Of a stretch of 64,000 nucleotides of DNA, positions 26,801 through 35,012 are shown in pieces (the stretch's first letter is position 1; the number at the start of each line of letters is the position of its first letter). The position numbers and the translations under genes were made by a program. This DNA is from Astropecten irregularis (taxonomy: Eukaryota > Echinodermata > Asteroidea > Paxillosida > Astropectinidae): contig OZ020246.1 in the NCBI GenBank assembly GCA_963971285.1, forward strand, positions 7,485,217 through 7,549,216, given 5' to 3'. Under the pieces are notes generated by a model that had not been told where the DNA came from, made no database searches, and saw only the letters and a list, made by a program, of their open reading frames with translations.

Positions 26801-29339
26801 ACCAAAGCACCCTTGCTCAATGCAAACACTAATATAAGGGCCTGTTTGTTTTTAAAACGCACAGGATCCCAGATTTGCGGATCCTCAAATGGGATCCGTA
26901 TCCACAGAATCCATGATCCTTTGTATTTTAAACAACCAGGCCCTAGGATGAATTCATGAGTGGCAAGTGTGACCTGATGACAAGGAAAAAGCAATGTCAT
27001 TAGACATTATAGTTAGATGTCATTATAGTTACATGTCCATGTAACTCAAAACTCAGCAGCACATCCTGTTGTATAAAATGTCCAGTGAGTCCTTCAATGT
27101 TTCAAAGTTATGCCTCAGGCTAAGAGGAAATTCCAATCTTTACAAGATTTTGTGCAGTGTTTTTCTATTTTCATTGGCATAAAATTGAAGTGAAAAAAAA
27201 AGGAAATCAGCTGATCTGATGAAAAGTTGCATGCCTGCTGATTGCCTGGAGCAATGGCATCATAATGACAGCAATTTGTAAGGTCTAGCCTACTATGTCC
27301 TGGTAATTATTGTAGATAGAGAAAATGACATTTCCTTAGGCAATTTTTCCATGGCATAGGGAAGTCTTTCCAATATGCTGATAATAAATGGGTATGACCA
27401 TGGAGGAAGGGTCGCACTGACAAGTTGCCAACACTCAAGAGGGAAATATTTAATAGAAATATTGGAGGTCACTCTGGTCTAGTAGTAGGCCTTAGTATGA
27501 TGGCAACTAATCATTGAAGATTTTGATTATATAACAAACCCTGACAATTGCCTGAAATAAACCAAAAATATAATTTAATTATTATATAATTATTATTAAT
27601 ATTATTATTTTTTAATATTACAATATTATTAAAATAATAATGAAGGCATTTTATCCCTGGTCATAGGGTTCATTAACATTCCTAAAACAATCTCAGCTCA
27701 CAGGGGAGTATTCAAGCCCTGGTGTACAAGTGTCACATTTCTTCAATGTAGGGTTTTCAAATTAGCAAAAATTCATGCGCTGACGTCATGACCGCCATTT
27801 TGTGTGGAGCAGAGCCACACAAAATAAAATCCGTTTTCAACGTTCTCATCTGGACATACGTCAGAAAACATCGATTTTCATCAAAAGGAATGATCGGAGT
27901 ACAAATGAATGAGCTGCATTTCATCTCTAACTTTTGTAGAAGCAATGGAGCGAGTTTCAATTCTGTTTGTGATGTTTTTTTTGTCATTTGGGGACATTTT
28001 CGGCGAAGGTGCCGTGAACTTTTCTTTTTCTGTGTACAACATATTTTAAGCAATATAATTCTCTGGGGCGCTAGACTGACCGTCAACCCCAAAAGTAAAA
28101 AAAGGGAGTTCAGCGCCCCAGTTACTGGGTCTACTCCAAACCAATGAACTTGAAATTGACATACATGTACATACTTACTACATGTACATGTATGTTCCTG
28201 TTGAGAGCATTATGTATTTTCTATAAACAAAATTGGACAGTAAAAATGTGTCTACAAAAGGTACATGTACATAGAACATTAGGGAGGCACCAAAATGTCT
28301 CCTTAATGTTCGGTGTCTCCCTAAGGTCGAATTTATAGCAAACCTTGTCTCCCTAACTTAAGGTCCAAGGCCAGGTATGCATAAATTATAATCAAATTAC
28401 ATTAGCTCGATGGGGCCCATAATTATAAAGTGATACAAAAACAACTTAATAAGAGCTTATTTATACTGTTCCAAAATGATAATTTTGACTTTCAGCAAAT
28501 ATTCCTGAGTTCTTAAAAGCCCTAGAGTCGAATGTCTGTCAACCTCCATGGATCTACAGTCAGCGCGGACATCAAGGTACTTTCATTCTCATGAACTTGA
28601 CAACAGATGAAAACCAAATGTAGATGGCGCAAGCTACGGACAAATTACGTACACACCGTCCGTCGTCGAGAATTGTATCCTGAATATTTTTGTAAAGAAG
28701 CAGAAATCGTGTTCTGTACGTCTTTCATTGTCGACTGTCGAGTCTAGTAGTTTTTCCTCGGACAATAATCCTTCTTTGAAATACCGTATACTAAGATTAA
28801 ATAATTCTGGCAGCTTTTTGTCTTAAAACCCATAAGTTACCACTTGCTGCTTTGTTTTCATCGCTCCATGATCGGCAAGTTGGAATGAAGTCACTCCGCG
28901 CTGTGCTATAAAACAACCGGACAACTTAATACTACGTTAATAATGTAAATTGTAATCATGGTAAAAGCTTCTAGGCTACTGTAGTCTGTAATGTTCCAAA
29001 ATTATATTTTTTACTTTCAGCAAATGTTCCCGAGTCCTTAATTACCTTTGGGTCGTACATGTATGTATATAATAAATTAATATGGGTCTACTCAGCCCAT
29101 AACAATTTTAACAACAGAGCACAAACGGTAAGACTGGTACTTACTGTTAAAGAATATAAGGTACTCTCCCCAAGCACAAGCTGATGTGTTTCCCATCTTC
29201 GCAGGAACTTCATGTTCATAATCTTGTTCACCACGTTGCTAGCATGGTTTATCCGACACACTTGTATGGATCCCTCGTGAAGCATTTTATATTTCAATTC
29301 TCCGCAGTTGACACCGTAACTGCGGTTCGTTTGTGCCAT
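2801..29339 (-). CDS. CMIP: CMIP homologue, N-terminal four coding exons (gene continues left of window)
   Basis: Coding segments on the minus strand are 29145-29339, 15287-15415, 7723-7845 and 2801-2890. All introns are GT-AG and phase 0, giving 179 residues. The reading matches the animal C-Maf-inducing protein start, in order: a strand with KYKMLHEGSIQVC and KFLRRWE (exon 1), a GFMEYPLPY segment ending GSILLQ (exon 2), YVRDQWLHSLLWKR (exon 3), and QVPLEIVSDIL (exon 4). Together exons 1-3 form the PH-like domain of the family; the vertebrate protein is a signalling adaptor with a C-terminal leucine-rich repeat region. The LRR part is not in the window. ATG 29339 is the first in-frame ATG after an in-frame stop near 29557. 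Introns are very long (13.7, 7.4 and 4.8 kb). The identification rests on collinear motifs recalled from the vertebrate protein; the domain assignment is family knowledge. Confidence 0.9.
3215..3461. mobile_element. MITE family M3 (GGGCCAATTTCA ends)
   Basis: Ends CAGGGGCCAATTTCACGGC and GCCGTGAAATTGGCCCCTG. Internal words GTTGTTCTTTGGCTG and GTGCTTAGCA recur in the other copies. Confidence 0.83.
3462..3597. mobile_element. Foldback element abutting an M3 MITE
   Basis: Long inverted repeat: AACGCTTTGCGATCGTCACT and AAGCCCAAATCCATCGCTA on the left are mirrored by TAGCGATGGATTTGGGCTT and GATCGCAAAGCGTT on the right. Confidence 0.75.
3618..3965. mobile_element. Foldback element with ACTATTTGGGT/GCGATTT words
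   Basis: Ends are ACATTCTCACACACAAAAAA and TTTTTGGTGTGTGA. The words AAAGCGTGACTATTTGGGT and ACCCAAATAGTCACGCTTT form a near-perfect internal hairpin at 3899-3953, and the same vocabulary is repeated at 3648-3720. Confidence 0.65.
4565..4945 (+). mobile_element. TTAA MITE (M1), full length
   Basis: Both ~24-bp terminal inverted repeats (TTAAAGGTAGTATCATAC... and ...GTATGATATTACCTTTAA) and the central palindrome are present. Confidence 0.88.
5684..5725. repeat. (TACATG)n microsatellite
   Basis: A nearly pure hexamer run. Similar shorter runs lie at 18043-18061, 23219-23275, 25281-25322 and 12298-12372. Confidence 0.9.
6173..6332. mobile_element. MITE family M2 (AATAGCGCTCCGCAC ends)
   Basis: Terminal inverted repeats AATAGCGCTCCGCACTTGCG and, at the other end, GTGCGGAGCGCTATT. 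Internal words CAGACAAACATTGCA and TGTTTGTCTGACATCC form a second inverted pair, and TGACGTCATTAG is next to one end. Confidence 0.86.
6481..6610. promoter_or_regulatory. Candidate enhancer: clustered CACCTG E-boxes
   Basis: CACCTG or CAGGTG occurs at 6501, 6544, 6579 and 6597, and CATCTG at 6572. TTAATTAGATAA (homeodomain-like plus GATA-like) sits between at 6525-6536. The block is non-repetitive within a CMIP intron. Function is inference only. Confidence 0.35.
7723..7845 (-). CDS. CMIP: CMIP coding exon 3
   Basis: This exon carries 41 codons in phase 0-0, with acceptor TTTTTTATGCCAG and donor AAG|GTACTA. It encodes residues 109-149 with the hallmark YVRDQWLHSLLWKR followed by RYKKLL. This is the C-terminal helix of the PH-like fold; the conserved Trp of PH domains is present. 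Confidence 0.9.
7930..8177 (-). mobile_element. TTAA MITE (M1), deleted copy
   Basis: Reverse orientation. The end with TTTGGTTTTTATCAAAG comes first. The block between the central palindrome and the far end is deleted, but both termini remain. It lies in the CMIP intron just upstream of exon 3. Confidence 0.85.
8945..9105. mobile_element. MITE family M2
   Basis: Same ends as the 6173 copy, in reverse orientation (TGACGTCA lies near the left end). Confidence 0.85.
9269..9448 (-). mobile_element. TTAA MITE (M1), truncated
   Basis: One terminus and about 180 bp match. It is cut at CTTTTCTC, where another repeat (9483-9900) begins shortly after. Confidence 0.8.
9483..9900 (+). repeat. Dispersed repeat R1, copy 1
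   Basis: GATCGTAGCTCTTACATG, CTACTTCCTGTTTGACCGGA, GTTGATTTTTTGTTGATTTT and AATTTGACACC occur in the same order at 52963-53335. Both copies end in a GAAGAAGAA tract, which suggests a retroposon tail. No coding region. Confidence 0.7.
11729..11915. repeat. Dispersed repeat R2, copy 1
   Basis: TTGAGACAGAAAATGGACTC, AACAGTTCGTAAACAGTGCA and CTTGGTTCATCAGATGCTGG recur inverted at 41190-41335. It begins TTAAAGGCAGCATA, like a MITE end. Confidence 0.7.
13564..13805. mobile_element. MITE family M3
   Basis: Ends GGGGCCAATTTCATAGAGC and GCTCTATGAAATTGGCCC. Full-length sibling of the 3215 copy, in a CMIP intron. Confidence 0.85.
14100..14386. mobile_element. hAT-like foldback element with CTAGAC words
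   Basis: Ends CAGGGCTCGAATTTCG and ATATTTCGAGCCCTG. The internal word ACTAGAC(C)/GTCTAGT is repeated about six times on both strands. No clear target duplication. Confidence 0.7.
15287..15415 (-). CDS. CMIP: CMIP coding exon 2
   Basis: This exon carries 43 codons in phase 0-0. The acceptor is a pyrimidine-rich tract ending TTGTACAG and the donor is CAG|GTAAGA. Residues 66-108 of the model include SGFMEYPLPY and end in GSILLQ, aligning with the family's GYMEN...GTVLLQ segment. Confidence 0.88.
15580..16385. mobile_element. Foldback element with GAGAGC words, carrying a nested TTAA MITE
   Basis: Ends CAGGCCTTGATTTTTAAGG and TTTTTATTCAAATGAAGGCCTG. Internal repeats of AAGGAGAGTG, GAGAGC and GCTCTC. 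The M1 copy at 15675-16045 interrupts it. Confidence 0.65.
15675..16045 (+). mobile_element. TTAA MITE (M1), full length, nested
   Basis: Complete copy inserted in a larger foldback element (15580-16385). TTAA is present at both ends, and the word ACATGT has been inserted within the 3' inverted repeat. Confidence 0.87.
16715..16797 (-). repeat. tRNA-like sequence, A and B boxes intact
   Basis: Reverse strand: GCTCGGTGGCCTAGCAGG..., then CTGC-loop-GCAG where an anticodon arm would be, then GTGGGTTCGAATCCCAC as a T arm, then CTGAGC. Six of seven acceptor positions can pair. Because it is part of an inverted repeat it is called SINE-like rather than a functional tRNA. Confidence 0.55.
16944..17019 (+). 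repeat. tRNA-like sequence, partner arm
   Basis: Same as the 16715 unit on the other strand. The B box is GGTTCGAATACC, one mismatch from consensus. Confidence 0.55.
17416..17764. mobile_element. Foldback element with GGATCG/AACCCGG words
   Basis: Ends AGGGCTTTTCACACTATC and GATAGTGTGAAAAGGCCT. Internal repeats of AACCGGATCGAA and its complement at four places. Confidence 0.7.
18236..18305 (-). repeat. tRNA-like SINE head, family S2
   Basis: Reverse strand GGCTGGATGGCTAAGTTGG, GTATTCAGGAGGTCGCCGG, GTTCGAATCCCGCTCC. It has A-box-like and perfect B-box motifs. It pairs with the inverted copy at 19016. Confidence 0.65.
19016..19080 (+). repeat. tRNA-like SINE head, family S2
   Basis: GGCTGGATGGCTCAGTTGG, GTATTCAGGAGGTCGCAGG, GTTCGAATCCC. 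A box TGGCTCAGTTGG and B box GGTTCGAATCC both fit consensus. No tail is recognised. Confidence 0.65.
19405..19535. repeat. Half copy of the GGAGCC foldback family
   Basis: ATGGATTCACGAAATGGAGC followed by (CGGAGC)n and GGTTTGGAAAAGGCCCC matches, inverted, the left half of 39239-39464. Confidence 0.65.
19734..20089 (-). mobile_element. TTAA MITE (M1), full length
   Basis: Both termini are flanked by TTAA. Reverse orientation relative to the 4565 copy. Confidence 0.87.
20760..20847 (+). mobile_element. TTAA MITE (M1) fragment
   Basis: Only the central palindrome GATCTTTTAAAAGATC and the flanking AAGAAATACTG...CTCAAAAAGTGGG remain. Confidence 0.7.
21697..22030. repeat. Dispersed repeat R3, copy 1
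   Basis: Begins CTAGAACAGCGAAGCTGTCA TGGCTCGCTGCAGCC and ends CTTCGCAGCAGCTCGCCAAA. The same start and end recur at 39890-40610. Confidence 0.65.
22509..22642 (-). mobile_element. TTAA MITE (M1), truncated
   Basis: One end with a decayed terminus (AAGGTAATTTATCATA) and ~130 bp of the body remain. Confidence 0.75.
23508..23689. mobile_element. MITE family M2
   Basis: Same ends and same internal CAAACATTGCAACCATGCAA and GACGTCATTAG words; the middle is slightly longer. Confidence 0.85.
24437..24807. mobile_element. MITE with AAAGGGATGGTACA ends
   Basis: TTTAATAAAGGGATGGTACA at the left and TGTACCATCCCTTTAA at the right. About 370 bp, no coding region, in CMIP intron 1. Confidence 0.75.
25435..25794 (+). 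mobile_element. TTAA MITE (M1)
   Basis: Near full length. The first inverted repeat has lost ACTTTGGTAAGAAACC, and the word GGCCTACTATGAT interrupts the second. Confidence 0.83.
26138..26400 (+). repeat. Dispersed invertebrate repeat with (TAA)n head
   Basis: (TAA)n then GGCATTTATATAGCGTTCTT ACACAATGG, GAGTTTTGAGTGAGGTTTTG and CATTCCAGAGGTTTGGAGCA. This arrangement is a familiar retroposon tail in invertebrate genomes; I cannot name the family. Confidence 0.55.
26837..26944. mobile_element. Short foldback with GGATCC words
   Basis: Ends AGGGCCTGTTTGTTTTTAAA and TATTTTAAACAACCAGGCCC. GGATC(C) occurs four times within ~60 bp. Confidence 0.65.
28477..29055 (+). repeat. 62-bp direct repeat pair near CMIP exon 1
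   Basis: GTTCCAAAAT, ACTTTCAGCAAAT, TTCC[TC]GAGT, CTTAA and GGTCG align at 28477-28533 and 28988-29055. The second copy ends about 90 bp downstream of exon 1, in intron 1. Confidence 0.6.
29145..29339 (-). CDS. CMIP: CMIP coding exon 1
   Basis: This exon carries 65 codons from ATG 29339. It ends with ACA just before the donor GTAAGT (29144 downward). It encodes the first strands of the PH-like domain, including the family's KFLRRWE motif at residues 44-50. The open frame extends upstream to a stop near 29557 but has no further ATG, so this start is preferred unless an upstream spliced exon exists. Confidence 0.88.
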
Positions 29340-29929
29340 GTCAGCCGTCAAAAAACCCGCCGTGGTGAAATCCTTTCGTACGCCAAACGAAGTGAACACA
29401 CAAAAACCACAACACGAACTGTCACAAAATGCTGCAAAATTTCTGCCGCCTACATGCAAATAACCAACCAAAACAACTGAAAAGCTTGAAGAGTATACTG
29501 ACTTTGATACTTCAGTACAGTTGTTTGGGGTTACACTAATCCAGTTTTTCAGTATTCAGAGTCCAAAGTGAGCAGTGATTTTGTGACTGTGCGTGTTTAA
29601 AAACCGCAAGAAAACAAAACACTGCGTGACTGCATGGTGTAGTCCCATTGAGTGAACACACAAACAGACTGTGTCGTCCTTGACATCAACAGACGGTATC
29701 AACTCCACTTTTTCCTCGGTTTTTCCAACGATTTGGAGGCCTGATATATTTCCTCTTCTCACGTAACCGATATATCCGGTTGTAGCACACAGGATAGGGG
29801 ATGATAACAAATGTTTCAAGCACTGACAATTTCAAGGAATATGCGAATTCGCGAGTTTTTTTCCCGAGGAAGAAGAGTACACTGTGTGCATCTGGTAGCG
29901 GTGACTGTTTGTGCCGAAATAATATAATG

Positions 29930-30025
29930 AACACGTACGGCCGTACGTATGTGTGTACGTACATACGTGCGCGCGCGTCGTACGTACCGGACGCGAACGT
30001 AAAACGAACGTACGTCGATCGTAAT
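29930..30025. promoter_or_regulatory. CpG-dense palindromic patch upstream of CMIP
   Basis: ACGTACGGCCGTACGTA, GTACGTACATACGTGCGCGC and CGAACGTACGTCGATCG lie about 600 bp upstream of the CMIP ATG. CpG is otherwise scarce nearby. A promoter-linked role is inferred from position and composition only; no TATA or initiator was assigned. Confidence 0.35.
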
Positions 30026-30190
30026 AATTATTTTTTAACGGAATACGAACAAAATAATCACCTTTATTTTTTTTATTACAGTAAAATAATTCAATGTATA
30101 CGGCCCGCTGGGGCTGCGTGGACACGCATGTGTACACATGTATAGCTTTTCCAAATAACCACAAGGGAAACTAACTGAATTTAAAGTCAT

Positions 30191-30438
30191 TGAAAGGTGA
30201 ACAAAGAAACATTGACTGGAGTGGGATTCGAACCGGCGACCTCCTGAATACTGTACAGGTGCTCTACCAACTGAGCCATCTGCCTTATACGTTGGTGGTG
30301 AGCCCAATAGATAAAGATAATTGACTATTATTGGGGTCACCACCAACGTAGGACTGGATGGAACAGTTGGTAGAGCGCCTGTACGGTATTCAGGGGGTCG
30401 CCGGTTCTAGCTCAAATTTTTCTTTGTTCACCTTTCAA
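30191..30438. mobile_element. Foldback with tRNA-like S2 unit in each arm
   Basis: Ends GAAAGGTGAACAAAGAAA and TTTCTTTGTTCACCTTTC. Arms carry S2 tRNA-like units at 30216-30286 (minus) and 30351-30410 (plus), and the centre pairs through GTTGGTGGTGA and TCACCACCAAC. The plus-strand B box is damaged (GGTTCTAGCTC). Confidence 0.75.
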
Positions 30439-31045
30439 AGTTTTTATATTACTGTATTATAGATTTCTTGAGAAATCATGACAATCAAGCCTGTTTGGCT
30501 GAAATGAAGATTCAATAAAATAATAACGCATGGGTCTGGAAAAAAAATGAATACATGTGCTATTAAAATGAACTATAGTGACTGCTTATTACAGATGTGG
30601 CTATATAGGCCTATTAGAAAAGTGTTATTATTGGCTAAGTTAATAATCTCCTTTGTGAATACAAAGGAAATCATTAAAATTGTCCTTCAATAATACTATT
30701 AAAGGGAACGTCTAACGGCAAGGTTTTCTTTCACTTATACAGTCAATTTATTTATGCAGACTCCAATTTGTCCATCCAACAAAATAATAGGCCCATTCAT
30801 TCACATTATAACAAACCAATAAATACACTATTGTCATAGCTGCTCATCTTCGTGCAAATTGATACAGTGTGTGGTGTGATAATGGCCGCATCTGTTTTCT
30901 CCAAAGGAGAAACAAAAACAACTCACGTCGGCTGACAATGCCTTTGTATTATATCACATTGATGGTTCAGTGTTGTCATCGTAACACGATAAATTGAAAA
31001 GAAGACGGTGCACAGGCCTCAAGATAAACTCATCAATATCATGAG

Positions 31046-31409
31046 TTAAAGGTAGTATCATACTTTGGTAAGAAACCAAAACAGAAATGTTCACAGATTT
31101 ACGTACAACTAACAGGGTATGAAGATGGTGGTGGTAGAAACATGCCGTTAAAATATTTCCGCCTGAAATGTTGTATTTATCCAGAAATTAGTAAAACAAC
31201 GACCAAAAATCTTGTTGATCTTTTAAAAGATCAGAAATAAAAGAGAAAAGACGTAAGAAATACTGTGGCCGTTTTCACTGTTTTCTCAAAAAGTGGGCAC
31301 CGCATGGGACTGGACATTTCACAGATGACTGTTACTGTACATTCTGTCTTGATATTTTTGCCCACGAATCTGTATTTCTTTGACAAAAACCAAAGTATAT
31401 TACCTTTAA
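31046..31409 (+). mobile_element. TTAA MITE (M1), full length
   Basis: TTAA at both ends, with a small deletion in the 3' inverted repeat (GTATATTACC). It lies between the CMIP and WRNIP1 starts. Confidence 0.86.
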
Positions 31410-31798
31410 ATTCAGTTTTGCGATGAAAATAACCGCCGGAAATTATACATGATTGTATGGGCCTGTGATGCAATTCTAACTTATTGAGAAATTTGTTTAA
31501 TTTATTGTTACCGGCGACAGTAGTTCAGATAATAATATGCAATAACAAAGTCTTGTCATATCTAATCCAATATGGAAGTTGAATAATTATTGTTTGACAA
31601 TCACGTATTAATGATTTACAGCTCGTTTTGACATCAGTGATGACACAGGACTGTGCAAACCCATTACTGGCAAACTCATAGCAGGAGATATGATTAATAA
31701 CCTCGTTTAGCCCATGGAGATTAAAATATTAATGAAGAATATGTGATCATTTAGCCTAAATTTATGTCCATCAGAAAAAAATATATGTGAGTAGCCAG

Positions 31799-32126
31799 GT
31801 TGTATATCATTTTGGTAAGAAACCAAAACAGAAATGTTCACAGATTTACGTATAACTTACAGGGTATGAAGATGGTGCTGGTAGAAACATACCATTAATA
31901 TTTTTCCGCCGGAAATGGTGTATTTATCCAGAAATTAGTAAAACAAATGACCTAAAATCTTTTTGATCTTTTAAAAAATACTGTGGCTGTTTTTCACTGT
32001 TTTCTCAAAAAGTGGGCACCGTATGGGACTGGAAATTTCACAGATGACTGTTACTGTATCTGTCTTGATATTTTTGCCCATGAATCTGTATTTCTTTGAT
32101 AAAAACCAAAGTATTATTACCTTTAA
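31799..32126 (+). mobile_element. TTAA MITE (M1), decayed 5' end
   Basis: Body and 3' TTAA end are clear. The 5' end reads GTTGTATATCATTTTGG, and part of the central palindrome is lost. Confidence 0.83.
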
Positions 32127-32464
32127 TGCCAACCATTTTACTGGTATGGTCACTAAAAGAAATGCTCACCGTGTCGTGTATTATTTTCACCGAGCTGCCC
32201 GGCCGATTTCAACCGTTGTCACTGACCGAGTGACCGGCCGAACCGTGCGCGTCACGCACGGTCATTTTTCTCTCAATGCTTTATTTTTATGGGGGCAAGG
32301 TCTCAGAGGCACCATTATATTAATTCTCAGAGGTGATCGTTACTTCCCGTCAAAACTAACTGCTTAACCACCAGGTAATACCCCGTGAACTAGCACAACG
32401 TATCATCATTAGTAAGGTTCCAAAGATTCCGTCCGCGGGTAGCATGTCCCCCAACCTTTTGACC

Positions 32465-32723
32465 GGGGGCCAATTTCATAGCCGAGATGATAAGCACAAG
32501 AAATTGCTTAGCACAAAAATGGCTTGCCCAATAAAACAAACCACCATTGAAAATTCGATTTAATATTCATGGTCAGCGAACAACAGCCAAAGAACATTTG
32601 CAAGGAGTGATACACAACAACTGGAAATTTGGTTGTTAAACCTGTTTTAGTTATTAAGGCAGAAATGTCATGCTTAGCGATTTTTTTTGGTGCTAAGCAG
32701 CTCCATGATAAAATTGGTCCCTG
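32465..32723. mobile_element. MITE family M3
   Basis: Inverted copy. GGCCAATTTCATAGCC starts it, GCTTGCCCAATAAAACAAAC is inside, and AAATTGGTCCCTG ends it. Confidence 0.83.
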
Positions 32724-33410
32724 ATTATTTTTTTGTAGTGTCAAAATAGGTAGTCCAATTCATAAATCAACATCGGTGGCTGTTTTATTGCCAGTCTGAG
32801 TATAATAATAATTTACTTTCTGAACAATCGATTTGCATCCACCTGTGGACGCGAATCTACGACACTGATTATTGTAATGACGTTGGGTGGGCGGGGGCGT
32901 GGGGGGCCGGAGGAGGGGTCTGGGGGACTGATCGTCAACGCTAGGGGAAAACCCGAAAAATTTAAACAACAGATAGAGGGCGCGATTTCACTTGTCACGG
33001 ATAGATCGCGGATCAAACGCACAACGCATTATACAGTACGCACACGTGAGTACGTGTGCGGACGGCCCATTAGAGCGCGATGTTTTGACATGATTCCAGT
33101 TTGAAGGATCACAGTTTATCACAAATGTCATAATTACATGCATTATTCAGGTATTTTATATGCATGACATCTGTCTTCTCTACAAGTTCTAGTTATGTTG
33201 ATCGGTGCTCAGGTTGGTATAAGTATGATTTATTAAATATTAGCGTCCACCAATATTAAGCATGATCTAGAGGTAGAGCTATGTAGGAAGTTTAGCTAAC
33301 CACGGAAGCTATGGAAAAACATCATGCACCATGATCAACATAACAGGTGCATGTTGATGTTGTTGTGCACTGCGAGTGCATCTATGATCTAGGCCTATTT
33401 CTTGTGCAAT

Positions 33411-33459
33411 TGTCAATAGCTGATAAACATGAAGTGCATGTTTATCAGCTATTGACAAG
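33411..33459. repeat. Perfect 22-bp hairpin, 5-nt loop
   Basis: TTGTCAATAGCTGATAAACA followed by TG, loop AAGTG, then the exact reverse complement. No mismatches. Confidence 0.9.
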
Positions 33460-33636
33460 TTATGCAAAACGTTCGGTTATGATTAATCTTGGATTTAAAG
33501 TAGATACTGCAAAGATCATTTCATCAGTGTTAGACTGTTACTGTTACTTTTGTTAGTGTTACCAATGATAGTGGGTAAAGGAATTTGTGCTAGTAGGCCT
33601 ACTTGTACTACTACTAGTAGGCCCTACTAAAAGTAT

Positions 33637-33997
33637 GGTAATCCTGGGTTTTAAAATTTAGGGGCCCAATATGACAGTGTGCAGGGCTCGATATAGTACT
33701 AGTACTAGTTACTAGCCCGGCGTACAATGTCTAGCAAAAACCACTCTGGGCTAGCTAGACTCACTTCCTTGGTTGCCCGTTGGGCTACTAAAAAAAAAAA
33801 GAACAGGCATGTTAAGGTATAGATCAACATATGTACGGGCTAGTAAAAATAAATGGGCTAGTAACATCTGAAGTTAGCTGGCCTGATGGGCTAGCCAAGA
33901 AAACATTTTAGTGCAAGGCCTGGTGTGATATGCTGGGATGAGTTGGCTGAAGTTAGACATCACCTCTACATAGAGGCCCCTAAAACCCAGGATTACC
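33637..33997. mobile_element. DNA transposon with perfect 8-bp target duplication, upstream of WRNIP1
   Basis: Ends GGTAATCCTGGGTTTT and AAAACCCAGGATTACC. Flanking AAAAGTAT lies at 33629-33636 and 33998-34005. An internal CAGGGCTCGATATAG...GGCCTG element (33682-33922) with repeated GGGCTAG words is nested in it. Confidence 0.82.
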
Positions 33998-34286
33998 AAA
34001 AGTATTATGAAAACATTTATCCGATCCATTGAATCATTTTTTGAACCACAAAGTCAATGAGGTGATCCTGAAGCAGATCCAATGATAATATTTTTGCCCG
34101 GGCCACCACTGAAAAACCCTACAGGTGCATAAACATATGAGTTGCTTCAAGAACAACATTGTGCACAGGTTCAATGAGGGAGAGGTGAGTGGCGGGGTAT
34201 TCTGCAATTTGAGCTTATTTTGGAGTAGTAATGAGGTCATAATTTGTGGTATTTTCTTTAATACAGGTATTGTGAAAAACAACAAT

Positions 34287-35012
34287 ATGTCATCCAAGCA
34301 AGCTCAGTGCCCAATTTGCAATCGGGAATATCCCATGCTGTCCATCAACCAGCATATTGATACTTGTCTCCTGAATACAAATGAAGTGCAGACGTCTGAC
34401 AGCAAAGAGGTACATTCTTCACCTGTGAGGAAGAAAGCCAGAATGTCCCCAGATGACACCAGTGCGGCTAATCCAGACGTAGGACTGACAACGTCTATCG
34501 GGATCACTGACAGGACTGGACCAGCAGCAGAGAAATCTGACATGGATGAAGCAGAGGTTATCAATGATGCCGCGGAGGAGAATGATAGTGACTCTCAAAC
34601 AAAGAAGAAAACACTCCAGTGGGGATCACTTTTAAGACCAACTGCTAAAGCATCCAAGGTCGAGTCCACGCCATTCACGAAGAAAGTCAAGACAGCTAGT
34701 TTAAGAACGGTTGACTCTCACCCCTCACCAAACAGGTCCTTGGTTGCTGCTGCACCTTCATCGATGAAATCACCTTCATCTACTTCCTCTTCCTCTTCGT
34801 CACTACCGTCCACGGATCACTCAATAGGAGGACCATCAAAGAAGTCTGCAAAGCCTGAATTCAGGCCGTTGGCTGAGCGGGTTCGCCCACAGAGCTTTAC
34901 TGATTTTGTTGGCCAGGATGAAGCCATCGGACAACAGTCCCTACTCAGACGGCTGCTTCAGGGTGACGTGGTGCCTTCCCTGATTTTCTGGGGTCCACCA
35001 GGTTGTGGAAAG
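34287..35012 (+). CDS. WRNIP1: WRNIP1 exon 1: UBZ4 finger, linker, most of Walker A
   Basis: This exon carries 242 codons. ATG 34287 begins [11 protein letters not shown], placing the zinc finger at the extreme N-terminus as in the family. An in-frame ATG at 34125 would add 54 unrelated residues and is not preferred. The exon ends exactly inside Walker A (GPPGCGK), with donor AAG|GTCAGG. A consensus donor GAG|GTGAGT at 34185 and an acceptor ending ATACAG at 34266 suggest a possible short 82-bp intron in the 5' UTR. Confidence 0.93.

Larger units (their letters stand above)
29340..34286. other. Intergenic region between divergent CMIP and WRNIP1 starts
   Basis: No coding exon is recognised. 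Contents in order: CpG-dense patch, tRNA-like foldback 30191-30438, two M1 MITEs, one M3 MITE, a GC-rich block at 32880-33070, a perfect 22-bp hairpin (33411) and a nested transposon (33637-33997). Confidence 0.6.

Noticed and set aside
29556-29819. Minus-strand frame upstream of CMIP exon 1 as an extra first exon
   Set aside because: An in-frame stop separates it from exon 1 and no convincing donor joins it. It is probably promoter or 5' UTR.
34125-34286. Upstream extension of WRNIP1 by 54 residues
   Set aside because: The zinc finger sits at the protein start in this family, the extension has no similarity, and possible splice sites at 34185 and 34266 suggest it is 5' UTR.
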